Part shown: positions 40,911-53,661 of the stretch, piece by piece
Position numbering within the stretch: the first letter of the stretch is position 1
Layout of the letters: every line of letters begins with the position of its first letter
Assembly: GCA_964017155.1 (NCBI GenBank)
Contig: OZ024857.1
Span: forward strand, 27,477,101 to 27,541,100
Length of the DNA stretch: 64,000 nt
Direction of reading: 5' to 3'
Source: Oasisia sp. SBJ-2009
Lineage: Eukaryota > Annelida > Polychaeta > Sabellida > Siboglinidae
Translations under genes and position numbers: made by a program
Notes under the pieces: model-generated
Told to the model about the DNA's origin: nothing
What the model saw: only the letters and a program-made list of their open reading frames with translations
Database searches by the model: none

Positions 40911-41024
40911 CTGTCTCGCAGTTGTGGCCGGTGTAGCCGTCCACGCATGTGCAGTTGTAGGCGTTTACGTCGTCGTTACACGTGGCTCCATTCTTACACG
41001 GATGACTGTTACATTCATTGATGT
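40911..41024 (-). CDS. EGF-like exon 24
   Basis: 114 nt. [36 protein letters not shown]. It is the last EGF before V1 and the counterpart of exons 29 and 34. Confidence 0.94.
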
Positions 41025-41619
41025 CTGAATAAAAGAGTGTTACATAAATCGTGTTGACACTCATCTATTAAGCAGCAACATGTGTTCTGAATAGTAGTCG
41101 TGTACTTAAGTGTACAGCGTCAAGTGCAAATGCCAAATAAAAACCACGGTTAATGAGAATGTAAATAGAGTGTCATAGGCCAACGTGAATATAATGGTTG
41201 TTCGGTAGTAATTTCGGAAACAATAAGCTCAAATGTGGCCAGTCGCACATGGACATAATATACTGAGGATGATGAAAAGGATAACGAATACGAAGAAGTA
41301 ATTATTTGAAAACACGCGTCTATTTCCGCGTAACTGCCAAATTTAAGCTCTTAACTCGTGTGCCTGTTAAAACGTGAGGTCACAATGTGGTGCGTTTTCA
41401 TAGACGTATATAATATATATATGCACCTGATGCGAAACCACGTTCAACTGCACGATAGGTTTTGGGTGATACAAACTGCATACGTTAACAAAATACGTTG
41501 ATTAAAGAACGCTATGCCATTTGTTTGCTCCTTCTTACAACAATTCGATAATCACGTCTATAATAACAATATGCTGTGGGTGCCCAAAAGGGGAATATCA
41601 TAATGATATGACGACATAC

Positions 41620-41733
41620 CAGTCTCGCAATTGGTGCCGTTGTAGCCGTCCACACAGGAGCAGTTGTAGGCGTTCACTTCATCGTTACATGTAGCTCCAT
41701 TCTCACACGGACAACTGTTACATTCGTTGATGT
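41620..41733 (-). CDS. EGF-like exon 23 (seven cysteines)
   Basis: 114 nt. [16 protein letters not shown]: a cysteine replaces the arginine of CNSRPC, giving seven cysteines. It otherwise matches exons 28 and 33. The right edge of the recognisable 14.75 kb period lies just beyond it (about 41.8 kb). Confidence 0.94.
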
Positions 41734-42567
41734 CTGAAGGCAAATAGTAACGTGCATGGTAACTTAGTGCGTATTTTCGTATATTGACCTTTCGATCGGA
41801 AAATCTGGCAGGTGATGTTAGGAGTATGACATCGGGAAACATCTAAGAGAAGCGAAAATGTTCCAGAGTGCCGCTCTCCCAAACATTTAGTCTACATTAG
41901 TCCGTATTTGTGTTAATCATGAACTGCATGGTTTTTTATTTAGTGTACTATTAATTGTATTGATCTATTGATAAACTTTATTTTATTAACTTAGTTCTGA
42001 TTTTAGCCCACAGTGATGCATCATTTACACAATAGGACAGTAAAATATAATGTACAATTAATTAATTTATGTATTCATTATAGTCATTATATTTATTTTA
42101 TTAATTTATTAATCATTTTAGCCCAGTGACGTAGCAGACTACATGATAGTGGCATTTAAGGTACCATTAATTGTATTTCTTTGTTTGTAATATTTATATT
42201 ATGAAAAGTGAAATATTACTTTATAGCATTTTATTATTGATTGTCTATATAAATCAAAAGAAGAGTTGGTTTGCGGTATATAAATATAACAAAATTATGT
42301 TGCAATGTGTTCCAAATCAAACTTTAGTTTGGATAGACTTCTTGAGAACAGCAAAGACACCGGCGATTTTGAAGAAATACATTTTAGTTATGTTATTATT
42401 TTAATTGTTAATTTAAACCAATGTATGTACTGGTTCGTCATATTCACCAGTTAATTCAAGGCTTGCTTCTTTTGCGAGTGATACCTGGACAGATATTGTT
42501 TCCAATGATAACTTCTATGTATGTAGGCTCCACTATACAAATTATAATGTGATATATTTTAACATAC
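41734..42567. other. AT-rich intron, weak internal duplication
   Basis: Very AT-rich. Two stretches (about 41940-42060 and 42070-42180) share 'attttagccca', 'taccattaattgtatt'-like pieces and may be an old tandem duplication. An open stretch at 42171-42404 has no family features and I do not call it. Confidence 0.45.
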
Positions 42568-42681
42568 CAGTTTCGCAATTGGTGCCGTTGTAGCCTTCCA
42601 AACAAGTGCAGTTGTAGACGTTTACGTCATCGTTACACGTAGCTCCATTCTCACACGGACGACTGTTACATTCGTTGATGT
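42568..42681 (-). CDS. EGF-like exon 22
   Basis: 114 nt. [36 protein letters not shown]. Six cysteines; both O-glycosylation consensus sites present. Confidence 0.94.
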
Positions 42682-43220
42682 CTGTGACAAAACAGTAGCA
42701 CATCATACTCTTGTATTTATTGAGAAATGCAATTGATCTTTCTGTAAACGGATGATCACATGATTAATTTGAGAAGGGAGAACATGTATCATAAATAGGT
42801 TCTGCTTGTTGCAAACTTTGAAATAGCGTTTACCTGAGGTAAACGTCATACCTACACAAAAGGGAAACACGATGATCAACAACATCCATGAAATTGTACA
42901 TATTTCTAAAAAGCGCAATATGCGTCACCAAGAGCAACACAGCACAATAACTGATTCCTGTCTAACAAACCAGGCAACTGGTTACATTTACTGTTTGGCT
43001 CAGCACACCGGCCATCTCTGCGATTCTCTGATTAAACCAAGTATCAAAACCGTGACACCGCAGTGTCCAAACAAAGTAATATAACACATTGAAAATGATT
43101 GGTCTTTGAAAGAATATTCGTAACAATTAGAGGGATAGAATTATGAAATCAGTTATGAGACAAATTCTTCGTAAACAATATCGCAAGCGCAGCACACTGG
43201 GATACTATTGTGAAATATAC

Positions 43221-43334
43221 CTGTCTCGCAATTGGTGCCATTGTAGCCTTCTACACAAGAGCAATAGTAGGCGTTAACATCATCATTACACGTGGCTCCA
43301 TTCCTACACGGACAACTTTTACATTCGTTGATGT
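43221..43334 (-). CDS. EGF-like exon 21 (seven cysteines)
   Basis: 114 nt. DINECKSCPCRNGATC with the extra cysteine; [20 protein letters not shown]. Arg replaces Glu after the CPC. Confidence 0.94.
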
Positions 43335-44013
43335 CTGTAATCAAATATTAAAAACACTGTTTAATTGCACATGCATTTATCGATCAGTGTCATATTATTT
43401 TAAATACATCTGATAACGTAATGCATTTCTACAAAACAGATAAACATATTTGAAACAGCAATACATACAAAAATATGTTGTGGAAAGACAATATCAAACA
43501 ATGAAGAAGAGTTGGAGAGTAGCGTGGTCTATATGAAGTGGGAAAAATGATATACATTAAAACTTCAGGATACTAGACAGTTACATATTATATTTGATAT
43601 ATGCAACCACAGAGTGTTTTTCTATGAGCACACTGAAAGAGCGATTCCACAGTACAGTGGTGTTCTGTAGGTCTAATAGTTGCGATATATACCCCACCCG
43701 AAGTTGCACAATATCTTATGTCTTATATGAATTAAGATGAAGAAACCAGGTAGTTTGGTTGGATTTGCTGTTCGGTTCAGCACGTCAGATATTACTGCAA
43801 TGTTGGCTACCGCATCTCCGACAACTCCGTCCCGCTGGAGAGTCAACATGCAGTCCCGTGTAGACATAGTTATATATATTGACAACATAATCGTAGCATT
43901 TTGCAAGTACTCAATGGCTAGCGTAGAACAAACGGTGAAGTATCTTTTTCGCGTGTTGTAGAATGTCTTAGTGGCACGAAGCAATCTGAATATAACATTT
44001 GAAATTAAAATAC

Positions 44014-44127
44014 CAGTCTCGCAATTGGTGCCGTTGTAGCCATCCACACAAGAGCAGTTGTAGGCGTTAACTTCATCGTTACACTTAGCTCCATTCTCAC
44101 ACGGACGACTGTTACATTCGTTGATGT
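44014..44127 (-). CDS. EGF-like exon 20
   Basis: 114 nt. [16 protein letters not shown]: Lys-Cys breaks the O-fucose consensus but the O-glucose site remains. The intron to its left (43620-43960) is related to 48810-49110 beside exon 15, showing that exons were duplicated with their introns. Confidence 0.94.
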
Positions 44128-44893
44128 CTGCAATGAAATAGTAATACATTATTTTGTTGTATATTTATATATTATGGAGCAACATAAAGTCGCCTGGTGT
44201 ACATACTGTATCATGTATTCAAAATTATCGCCACATTAGCCCTAATCACAGCGACACAACATCCCGTGGGACTTAGACTTTACAAATCAAGCAACCGGGC
44301 TGTGCGCTTACTCTTTGGCTTTGTGTGCCAAATACAATTATAATTCACGTAACTTCACTAGGAAGGAAAGTCCAATCGACGGACTTACACCTACATACAA
44401 GAATTTATTATCGACGTGGTAATTGTGCAAATTAACACATACCTCTGTTATTGAACATAAAATGTCCGATCTGTTTTGTTTGATCTTGAAGAATAAATGA
44501 TACGAAGAAAGGTACTGATAAATATACACATAAATAGCTACACAACTTTGCTCTCTAGCAACGATCACAACGACAAGGTCGATGATGAAGACACATACTA
44601 TAACTCATTTAAATATTTCATATGAAAATGCCGCTGGTTGACACATAAGAAATGCTAACAGCTATTCTCAACATCGACTTCAGCATACAAGTCAATACTG
44701 AAATATCGACACTGCATGTGAATATGCAGTATCATATATTATATGCATGGTTGTAAGTCTACACGACCAAGACATAATATTTCTAAAACCGATTATTTAC
44801 GTGATATACTCTTTCAAGTAGATATTAAATTGAGGTTTTATAACACTATATAATTATAAATGTTGGATTAGGTACTACTGCCGACAAACCTAC

Positions 44894-45007
44894 CAGTTTC
44901 GCAGTTGTAGCCGGTGTAACCATCCACGCACGTACAATTGTAGGAGCCGTCTGTGTTGTTACATGTAGCTCCATTCATGCACGGAAAAGTCAAACACTCG
45001 TCGATCT
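44894..45007 (-). CDS. EGF-like exon 19
   Basis: 114 nt. [16 protein letters not shown] (Glu start), [19 protein letters not shown]. 'L' type. Shares its 3' intron sequence with exons 27 and 32. Confidence 0.94.
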
Positions 45008-45913
45008 CTGTGAAATTAATAATACGTCATATATATATTTTGCGCACGTGGGAATAGGGAATGTGGATCGTGACACAATACTCGCCAAATGCTGCATGTA
45101 AGTATACTTGCAATGCACGCGAAACGCTATTATATTATTATAATATCACATCGTACAATCAGGAGGATGAAAACGATGAATATAATTTTTTTGTCGAAAA
45201 CATGAATACATTGGACACAAGATTTGTCTATTGTAACTTTTATCACATGTTTCTATAAAAAAAAGTGTGGTGGTGACAACTGTTGCGCTACCATTTTAAT
45301 GTAGCAAGTGTCCGTGCAATGCAATACAAGTGACGCAGTGAATATATCCGCGGCATGTGAACTTCACTTGGTGAGTGATCAAGCAAACAGCATGAACAAC
45401 ATATCTAATTTTAAATGTTTTGTTTATTCCTTCTATCGGTAGTTCGAAAACTGCAACTGAACGGACTAAAAACACAGCTTATGTCCTCATCAGGAACAAC
45501 ACAATGACATGGTCGACCATTTTAGTAACACATCTGTTTTAGAAATGGGGAGATCACACTGTGGGGTCGAGAAAACTGCAAATAACTAAAACTGACAATC
45601 ATTGTCACCTAGAAGGTAGGCTTCATAGCTATAAAAGGGAAATTCGACGAACAAAATCCTTGAAATGATATATGGGACATTGTTTTACAATCGCCGCACA
45701 ACATACCAACTGACAGCATTCCAAAATGTCCTACTTAGACGTCTCAAACAAAACCTCAGTCAACATATCGCGACACATATATAATGTGTCTTTGCCGGAG
45801 TACTCATGAAAGTACTCACTATTTGTTGCAGACCATATATCGATGCATCCTGTTCTCACGGGATAGAATTGTGAAAGCAGAACGAGACACACTGGTGTAT
45901 TAATATTACCGTC
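45008..45913. other. Intron part, nothing recognised
   Basis: Unique-looking AT-rich sequence up to the CA repeat. No element ends or conserved open frames. Confidence 0.5.
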
Positions 45914-46088
45914 ACATACACACACACATGCACACGCACACACACGCACACGCACGCGCACGCGCACGCGCACGCACACGCACGCACACGCACACGCGCA
46001 CATGCGCACTTGCACGCACGCACGCACACAAACACAAACACAAACACAAACACAAACACAAACACAAACACAAACACAAACACAAACA

Positions 46089-46126
<38 letters not shown>

Positions 46127-46133
46127 ATGATGG

Positions 46134-46188
<55 letters not shown>
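45914..46188. repeat. Compound (CA)n/(AAACAC)n/(GAT)n repeat
   Basis: CA and CGCA steps, then about 12 AAACAC hexamers (46022-46092), a CA run to 46124, and about 21 GAT units (46125-46188). Confidence 0.95.
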
Positions 46189-46191
<3 letters not shown>

Positions 46192-46279
46192 AATGGTCAA
46201 AACAATTATATCTGCAGCTTTATCTTATGTATGGAGAAGGGGCCTGCAAAAGAAATACCAAAAGGATATTAAAATATAC

Positions 46280-46393
46280 CAGTCTCGCAATTGGTGCCGT
46301 TGTAGCCTTCTACACAAGTGCAGTTGTAGGCGTTAACTTCATCGTTACACGTAGCTCCATTCTCACACGGACAACTGTTACATTCGTTGATGT
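46280..46393 (-). CDS. EGF-like exon 18 (seven cysteines)
   Basis: 114 nt. [36 protein letters not shown]. Extra cysteine as in exons 15, 16, 21 and 23. Confidence 0.94.
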
Positions 46394-46890
46394 CTGTAAA
46401 CAAATATTAACATATCATTCTTTTGTGTATACTTGTTTTAGCAAGAAATATGTTGTGTTATTATCCTTCTAAGTGTTTACAATTATTTGTTGCACTTTAT
46501 ATTTATTTTAATGAAACGTGTGTTTGTTGACATAGACCATCACTTATTATTTATTATTGTATTGTTGTTTTCAGCCTAGACTCGAGACAACTACACGAAG
46601 TCAGAGGCCGAGAAAAACATTTATGACGAGAATGTGCGCGACCACAGTTGACGTGGGAGACCTGTGTGAATTACAACAATATAACTGAACGTACTGCTAC
46701 TTGTGAGCGTTAGAACAGGGTTTACCTGACTTTGATTATACCTCTGCACACGGAATCCTCAAGGACAACTGTTATCACATTGTGCAACTAATTGTTTAAT
46801 TTAAAAAGACAAACTGTTTGGATGTTCACCCATTTTTCACACAGTTCTCAAATTCCCCCAATCCGTTATCATGCAAATGAGTGAACGTGC

Positions 46891-46952
<62 letters not shown>

Positions 46953-47352
46953 CGAAGTATATTTTGGGGTCATAGGGAGACGGCACAAACTGTGCCATGT
47001 GACCACCACGTAAAAATACTTTTCTTTTTGTTTGCTTATGAAGAATGTAATGTTGTTGCGAAATAAATTTTAATTTTGATTTGATTGTGCACTTGGCAGT
47101 ACAGTGTGCAACATATGCTAATAGTTAAATTTACTTATTTCTCACCAGAAATACTCAAATACCCTGCCAAAAACGGATAATGAAAACGACGAGGACATTG
47201 CGATGGTTAGGCGTGTCATTTCCTAATTAGTCTACGAAACAGTGTTATTATGTGGGATCTATACATATATGGTATTCCTTCGGGAGCACCTAGGATAACT
47301 ATATATTTTTCATAAGCCGTACAGAAGATGACATGATGACATTCAAACCTAC
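46394..47352. other. Intron with (TA)n run, otherwise nothing recognised
   Basis: A TA run of about 56 bp lies at 46893-46948, followed by AT-rich sequence with a gaaataaattttaattttgatttgattg patch. Confidence 0.55.
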
Positions 47353-47466
47353 CAGTTTCGCAGTTGTATCCAGTGTAACCATCGAGGCACGCGCAGCTGT
47401 AGGAACCGTCTGTATTGTTACATGTAGCTCCATTCATGCACGGAAACGTCAAACATTCGTCGATAT
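47353..47466 (-). CDS. EGF-like exon 17
   Basis: 114 nt. [35 protein letters not shown]. 'L' type with a full D-I-D-E-C calcium start. Confidence 0.94.
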
Positions 47467-47826
47467 CTGTAAACGTAATACCAAATTAGTTGTATATAGC
47501 CAATTCGTTGTCAACTACAGTATAAAAAGTATAAGTATACATTGAGGATGATAAAACGACAAAGACGATGCGTTTTTTGTGCAAACGCCGCCGATCGTTG
47601 GCCTGATCGTTGATTGGCGCAATGTTAACCCATGTGCTTCCATTGTCACGTGCAACGTAATCGAAACCAATATTAACTACGCGGCAAGCATTCCTGTATT
47701 TGAAAAATAACAAACACATGCAGTATCAAATTAGAGCCCATTTAACTAATCCATGCTACAGAAGTTCTGTACTGCATACACATATGTCGCCCGTTCAGTG
47801 AATGTCATAATGTTTTTAAAATGTAC

Positions 47827-47940
47827 CAGTCTCGCAATTGGTGCCGTTGTAGCCTTCCACACAAGAGCATTTGTAGGCGTTAACTTCGTCGTTACACGTA
47901 GCTCCATTCTCACACGGACAACTGTTACATTCGTTGATGT
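47827..47940 (-). CDS. EGF-like exon 16 (seven cysteines)
   Basis: 114 nt. [36 protein letters not shown]. Lys replaces Asn after the hydroxylation-pattern tyrosine. Confidence 0.94.
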
Positions 47941-49336
47941 CTGTAATCAAATAGTAAGATATCATTTATGTGCACGTATATGTAATGAGCAGTGTAACAG
48001 TATTCCACGTATACATGATAGCGTATGGAAAAAGGAGTGCCAGCCACGGCTTATAGAAGAAACATTGGGTGAGAATATAGCGCCTAACCTGACTCGAAAC
48101 CGACAAACAGCTACGTGTAGCAAATGAACAGCGTTAAACAGCATGTCGAAACGCGAAAATCACCTGCTGTGGTGCAGCACTGATAAATTCTTATGCAAAT
48201 ACCATATTCAAATTTTTGCATTTACTAACTAACTGCAGTGACCATGTGCGACAGTGACAACAAAGGCTGCAGGCCCCCATAAGTCGAATAGCTCACCGAA
48301 GTATATGCAATCAGTTAGAACATTGGCGGCCTTGAAAGTGTATTTTCGCACGCTAGTTACATTTCTATATTAGCTTAATTATTTGTTTAGTTAATTTACA
48401 ATTTATATTTTAGCTTCAGTTAACATGACATTTTAGTATGTGAAGCGCATTGATTGGTAATTACTTACTTTAGAAGGCGCACAATCATTACTATTACTGT
48501 ACTTTTTGTGAGGAAGATCTAACAAAACGGAATGAACATATTATATTGTTCTAAGTTGTGCTAACTTAGTCAATTTAATGAATATTTGGCAGGTCACGTG
48601 TGAGTACAAAGTTATCTTAACACCGAGCGAAAAAGAAATACACTAATGCCTCGTTGAGGAGCGAAAGTCCCATTTGTAATACGATATCTGCAAGAATAGG
48701 GATTTGAAAAATATAAATCACAGAAAGGTGGTGGTACGCGAGAATATTGAAGGAGCGTTTCCGTAGACTTTGCTATATATATGGGATCCACGACGAGGAA
48801 AAACATCAGGTTGGAGTTGTACGTGAACCAAGACAATTGATTGGTTAGTCTCTAGTTCCGTTAGCCGAGATGTATGCCCCACCCAAAATTTGGATGATAC
48901 CCGGTGTGACTAACTAAGAAAACAGGAAACTAGGTTGGGTTGCCGCTTGATTCAGCAAGTCAACTAGTACTAGAATTATTTTAATTAGGCATCACCTTGA
49001 CGGTGGAATGTCCAGTCAAAGCGCTGTCACTAGTAGACAGAATGGTGTCGATGACTCATAGCATTAAACAAGTACTCAATGCTTGACGCAGAGCCACACT
49101 GAAGAACATGTAGATTAATTACTTTAATGTAATAATTAAAAGTCTACTTGAGCTGGTTCTTATATGGTGCCTTATATGGTGTGTACCACTTGATTCGAAG
49201 TGTGCTTGTATTGTGAGTGACACATAGCTAAACTATGATTTCCCAATCCCGCATACACTCTTCGTTAGTTCGAACACTGAAGCTACACTGACTGCAGTAA
49301 ACAAGGGAAGTATATCATAATGGCATTAAAACCCAC
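47941..49336. other. Intron EGF15-EGF16, mostly unassigned
   Basis: 48810-49110 is related to 43620-43960 (the intron beside exon 20). The rest (47941-48800) is AT-rich and unrecognised. Confidence 0.5.
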
Positions 49337-49450
49337 CAGTCTCGCAATTGGTGCCGTTGTAGCCGTCCACACAAGAGCAGTTGTAGGCGTTAACTTCATC
49401 GTTACACGTAGCTCCATTCTCACACGGACAACTGTTACATTCGTTGATGT
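49337..49450 (-). CDS. EGF-like exon 15 (seven cysteines)
   Basis: 114 nt. [42 protein letters not shown] donor. At protein level it is identical to exon 23, some 8 kb away. Confidence 0.94.
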
Positions 49451-49795
49451 CTGTAAATAAATGGTAACACATCATTCACATGTATACACACCTATTGAGC
49501 AGCAAACGCTATGCTGTTATTATTACATCTACGCTTCGTCTTCAGCTGATGTTTATATAAAATGATTACAACAATAATAGTGATGTTGGAAAAGTATACT
49601 ATAATTCACGTTGCTATTTCTGATGAAAACGTCGCCTGTATAATAGGTGCAGCTGGCTAGTGATAATAGCACCTACTGCCATTACCTTGCTCTTCACGAA
49701 TTTAGTATGCAGTATCGATACCAAGATTTCATAGAAAGCATGCCTGCATAGTTCAGAACCATCATAAAGAAGACACATTTTTCCAGTAGCGACTT

Positions 49796-50047
49796 ACGTC
49801 TTAGGTGGTCCCTCCAAACAACCCAAACTTGGGGAGTTGTCCTTCTCTGGAGTTAGTGAGTCCACTACAGGTTACACATAGACACCAGATAGACCACCCG
49901 CTTTTAGTGTCTCTTCCGAAACACACAGGCAAATGTGGGGTGAACGAAATTGACTAAATTTCCAAACTGTGGTAGGTGGGATTGAATCACCGGTCCCCTC
50001 GATTAACAGTCCGGCACTCTACCGCGTGACCACCGCTCCCCACGTCT
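49796..50047 (-). mobile_element. tRNA-derived SINE
   Basis: Read on the minus strand from 50041, it begins ggggagcggtggtcacgcgg, an A-box-like promoter, and has a B-box-like ggtgattcaatccc near 49990. A body of about 150 nt follows, to 49802. acgtct at 49796-49801 and 50042-50047 is a short target duplication; the homologous intron near 25095 reads straight through (ccggttattactg), supporting insertion. The tRNA-like head is degenerate, so I do not call a tRNA gene. The family of the 3' domain is not identified. Confidence 0.82.
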
Positions 50048-50134
50048 ATTACTGTTAGACGGTTCATTAGTCGAATCACTATACTAAAATATAACTATAA
50101 TATTTGCATTAGGTATTGAATACATTAAACCTAC

Positions 50135-50248
50135 CAGTTTCGCAGTTGTGGCCAGTGTAACCATCCACGCATTTACAGTCGTAGGAACCTTCTTTGTTGT
50201 GACATGACGCTCCATTCATGCACGGAAAGATCAAACATTCGTCGATGT
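50135..50248 (-). CDS. EGF-like exon 14
   Basis: 114 nt. [35 protein letters not shown]. 'L' type with Ser in the O-fucose position. Confidence 0.94.
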
Positions 50249-50696
50249 CTGTGAAATAATAATACGTTGGTCTGGCAAATTGATTTTGACTGCGGCAGAG
50301 TAAAAGTATATCTTACACAACTGGGAGATTACATAATGGATTATAGGACATGCGCAATGCTGCATGTTTTGGAAACGCTAATAATGAGGAGGATGCCACA
50401 GCCCATTGTAAGTGTTTGTAATATGATTCTGTTGAAATAGGTATGATGGTGACAACGGTTTCGCTTCCGTTATCATGTAGCATATGTTAGTGCAATGAAA
50501 TCGATACAACGATTCATTCCGAAGCACGCGAACTTGACGTAATAGTGATAACGACTGCATGAACAACATATATATGTTTTCAAATAAATGCGTCTTCATT
50601 TTTGGCTTCATCTTTCCGTAGTTGGATGACTGCCTCTAAACAGGTTATTGACATCGAGATCACGTAGAAGACTATTACAGTTATACTAAAACATAC

Positions 50697-50810
50697 CAGT
50701 CTCGCAATTGGTGCCGTTGTAACCTTCAACACAAGTGCAGTTGTAGGCGTTAACTTCATCGTTACACGTAGCTCCATTCTCACACGGACGACTGTTACAT
50801 TCGTTGATGT
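50697..50810 (-). CDS. EGF-like exon 13
   Basis: 114 nt. [36 protein letters not shown]. Full six-cysteine N type. Confidence 0.94.
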
Positions 50811-51409
50811 CTGTAATCAAATACTAGTAACATACCATATATGTGTACCTGCATTTATATTATAAAACTTCACTGTAACTTCACTAGTCAACATAATATG
50901 AGGTGGCATTGTGAGATAGGTAAATTTACGAAACATATATAAGAGAAATAGGTGGGATATCAATGAAAGAGCTGCATATATTTATAGACAACGGATGGGA
51001 ATTTGGGTGAGAAGAAGTTAATAGCTAATACCTTCCTGAACTGTATTGTAGACATATGATAGCACATACATTATAGTCAGAAATGTGTAGGTTGCGCGTA
51101 TTACCAATGAAAATATACTTGCCTAACAGTTTATTAATACAGAAATCTGGTAAATGGAACTGTGTTAATATTTCTTACAAAACACACAAATGGGGTGCCC
51201 CACTGTTTATGTTGCAAAAAATAACTGACAAAAGTAATCATAAATGACAACGGGTTGCGGTAACACAGTCAAACATTATGCTTGCTTTATAAGCTATCTA
51301 ACAATGTTACATATCCAAATGTTTCTAAATGCAGCAGTTAACGTAAATTACACCTCACACATATTTCCGGTTGGGGCGCCGAGAATAACTTTAAACGATC
51401 TAAACCTAC
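50811..51409. other. Intron EGF12-EGF13, nothing recognised
   Basis: AT-rich, no repeats beyond short homopolymers, no element ends. Confidence 0.55.
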
Positions 51410-51523
51410 CAGTTTCGCAGTTGTAGCCGGTGTAACCTTCCACGCACGCGCAGCTGTAGGAACCGTCTGTGTTGTTACATGTAGCTCCATTCATGCACGG
51501 AAACGTGACACACTCGTCGATGT
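51410..51523 (-). CDS. EGF-like exon 12
   Basis: 114 nt. [38 protein letters not shown]. 'L' type. Confidence 0.94.
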
Positions 51524-52028
51524 CTGGGAAAATATTATTGCATCGCTTGTGCATATTTGCGATTGTTACAATACAGATACAGACAACATGGTGAAATAAA
51601 TATACGGGGATCATGCCAATATACTATCTTAACAGTCACAAATCTAGCACCTGCGAATTCTGCGAAGTCGCTTCACATTCTAATGAAGAAAACACGATAA
51701 CTGTGACGACAACATTTATTTAGAACGTTTTCCCTAAACATAATTGTTGCGTGTACTTTTTATTTATCGTGCAGGCATGTGGAACATATTGATGCTGACA
51801 GTAACACTACTTCCATTGTGTTTTTGAAAGAATAGCTCCTTTGTGTAATACAACCAACACCGCGATTAAAAGCACGCTTCACAAATGTTTTTTTTGTGTG
51901 TGTGATATTCTGATTTGAGTATGTATGTTTCACCTTGACATCATTTTATATCTGCAGCTACACCAACGGTAAACAGTGAACGTCCACTAGGGGAATATCA
52001 TAATGATACAGACTGTATTTAAGCTTAC

Positions 52029-52142
52029 CAGTCTCGCAATTGGTGCCGTTGTAGCCTTCCACACAAGTGCAATTGTAGGCGTTAACTTCATCGTTACAGG
52101 TAGCTCCATTCTCACACGGACGACTGTTACATTCGTTGATGT
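52029..52142 (-). CDS. EGF-like exon 11
   Basis: 114 nt. [36 protein letters not shown]. The acceptor reads gattatag. Protein sequence is the same as exon 13. Confidence 0.94.
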
Positions 52143-52307
52143 CTATAATCAAATAATAACGCATTAATTGTATGCATAAACATATACTCTTTATTGATAG
52201 CAATAACAAACATTATGTTTATATGCTGAACAAATAAACCAATGAATAAAATATGTCTAAGCAGGGGTGAATTGTATCGTCAGTGGGACACATGCACACA
52301 CAAATAC

Positions 52308-52478
<171 letters not shown>

Positions 52479-52692
52479 CCTGGGATATACACATGTTTCT
52501 GCCTTGCTATAAGTATATATTATATATCAACTATAACGTTTTTTTACGTGCCTTGCACGGGAGTACGGCTACACCTTAACGCATTTGCTGAAGTACCGTG
52601 ATCATTCAAAGATTCATGTGATTGGGACATCTATACATAACCTAATTATTAATACATCGCGAGGGTAACCATTATATGCTATTAAAACCTAC

Positions 52693-52806
52693 CCGTTTCG
52701 CAATTGTAGCCGGTATAACCATCTATACACGTGCAATTGTACACTGCAATTTCTTCGTGACACGTAGCTCCATGCATACACGGATGACTGTTACATTCGT
52801 TGATAT
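52693..52806 (-). CDS. EGF-like exon 10
   Basis: 114 nt. [35 protein letters not shown]. It resembles exon 8 (HEAIAFYNC) more than its neighbours. The Ngaro-like element lies between it and exon 9. Confidence 0.93.
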
Positions 52807-53059
52807 CTGTAAATAAACAGTAAGTAATTGTTCTTGTATATTATGTTTTGGCAGGAACGTATTATATGAATTGTGTGCAACCTTTAATACGTCATTAATA
52901 AGCGAATTGTAATATAAAACATGAACATATTTTATTCAACCACTTTTGAAAAATAGTGCAACAGTTACGTGTTGTAATTTCATGAGTCACATATCACATA
53001 CTCGCAACAGGCTCGTTTAAAATGTTTCAATGATGCAGTCTGTCTTGCATGGACAACTC

Positions 53060-53197
<138 letters not shown>

Positions 53198-53256
53198 CTT
53201 TCGCATTTTGCAATATCTGTGTTGCTTTTATTTTTACATACATTGTACATTGTACC

Positions 53257-53259
<3 letters not shown>

Positions 53260-53319
<60 letters not shown>
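53260..53319. repeat. (TA)n tract, 60 bp
   Basis: Pure TA run just left of the Ngaro-like element. Confidence 0.97.
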
Positions 53320-53322
<3 letters not shown>

Positions 53323-53661
53323 AAATTCTAGCATTAGAATAATATTTATGTAGCTGCTAGAAAGTAACCCATCTACCCTCGGAGGAAATGGACTGGTCCC
53401 TCACGAGATCAGGCGGGAGCGGGCCTCCGCCATCACTTCGATTGCTACCGCCCGCGCGAAGACAACACAGGTTTAAGAGTTATTTGAAGAAGTTATAGTT
53501 CCGTTATTTTGTCGATTCTTGTAGATTCTTTCTAGTAAATCGCCCATCGATTTCACATCGACAGTTTGGTAAGTTGCAGCTATACTTGTATTCATTTGTT
53601 CTGTCGTACGTCGTTATTCAGGCGATCCATTATTTGCGTGACCTACATTCGCTGGTTTGTA

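Noticed and set aside
49990..50041. tRNA gene on the minus strand
   Set aside because: The A and B boxes are degenerate and followed by a SINE body with target duplication; no cloverleaf that I could pair fully.
50580..50783. Open frame overlapping EGF exon 13 that looks like the shifted end of exon 33
   Set aside because: It is an alternative frame of an intact 114-nt exon; the true frame keeps all cysteines.
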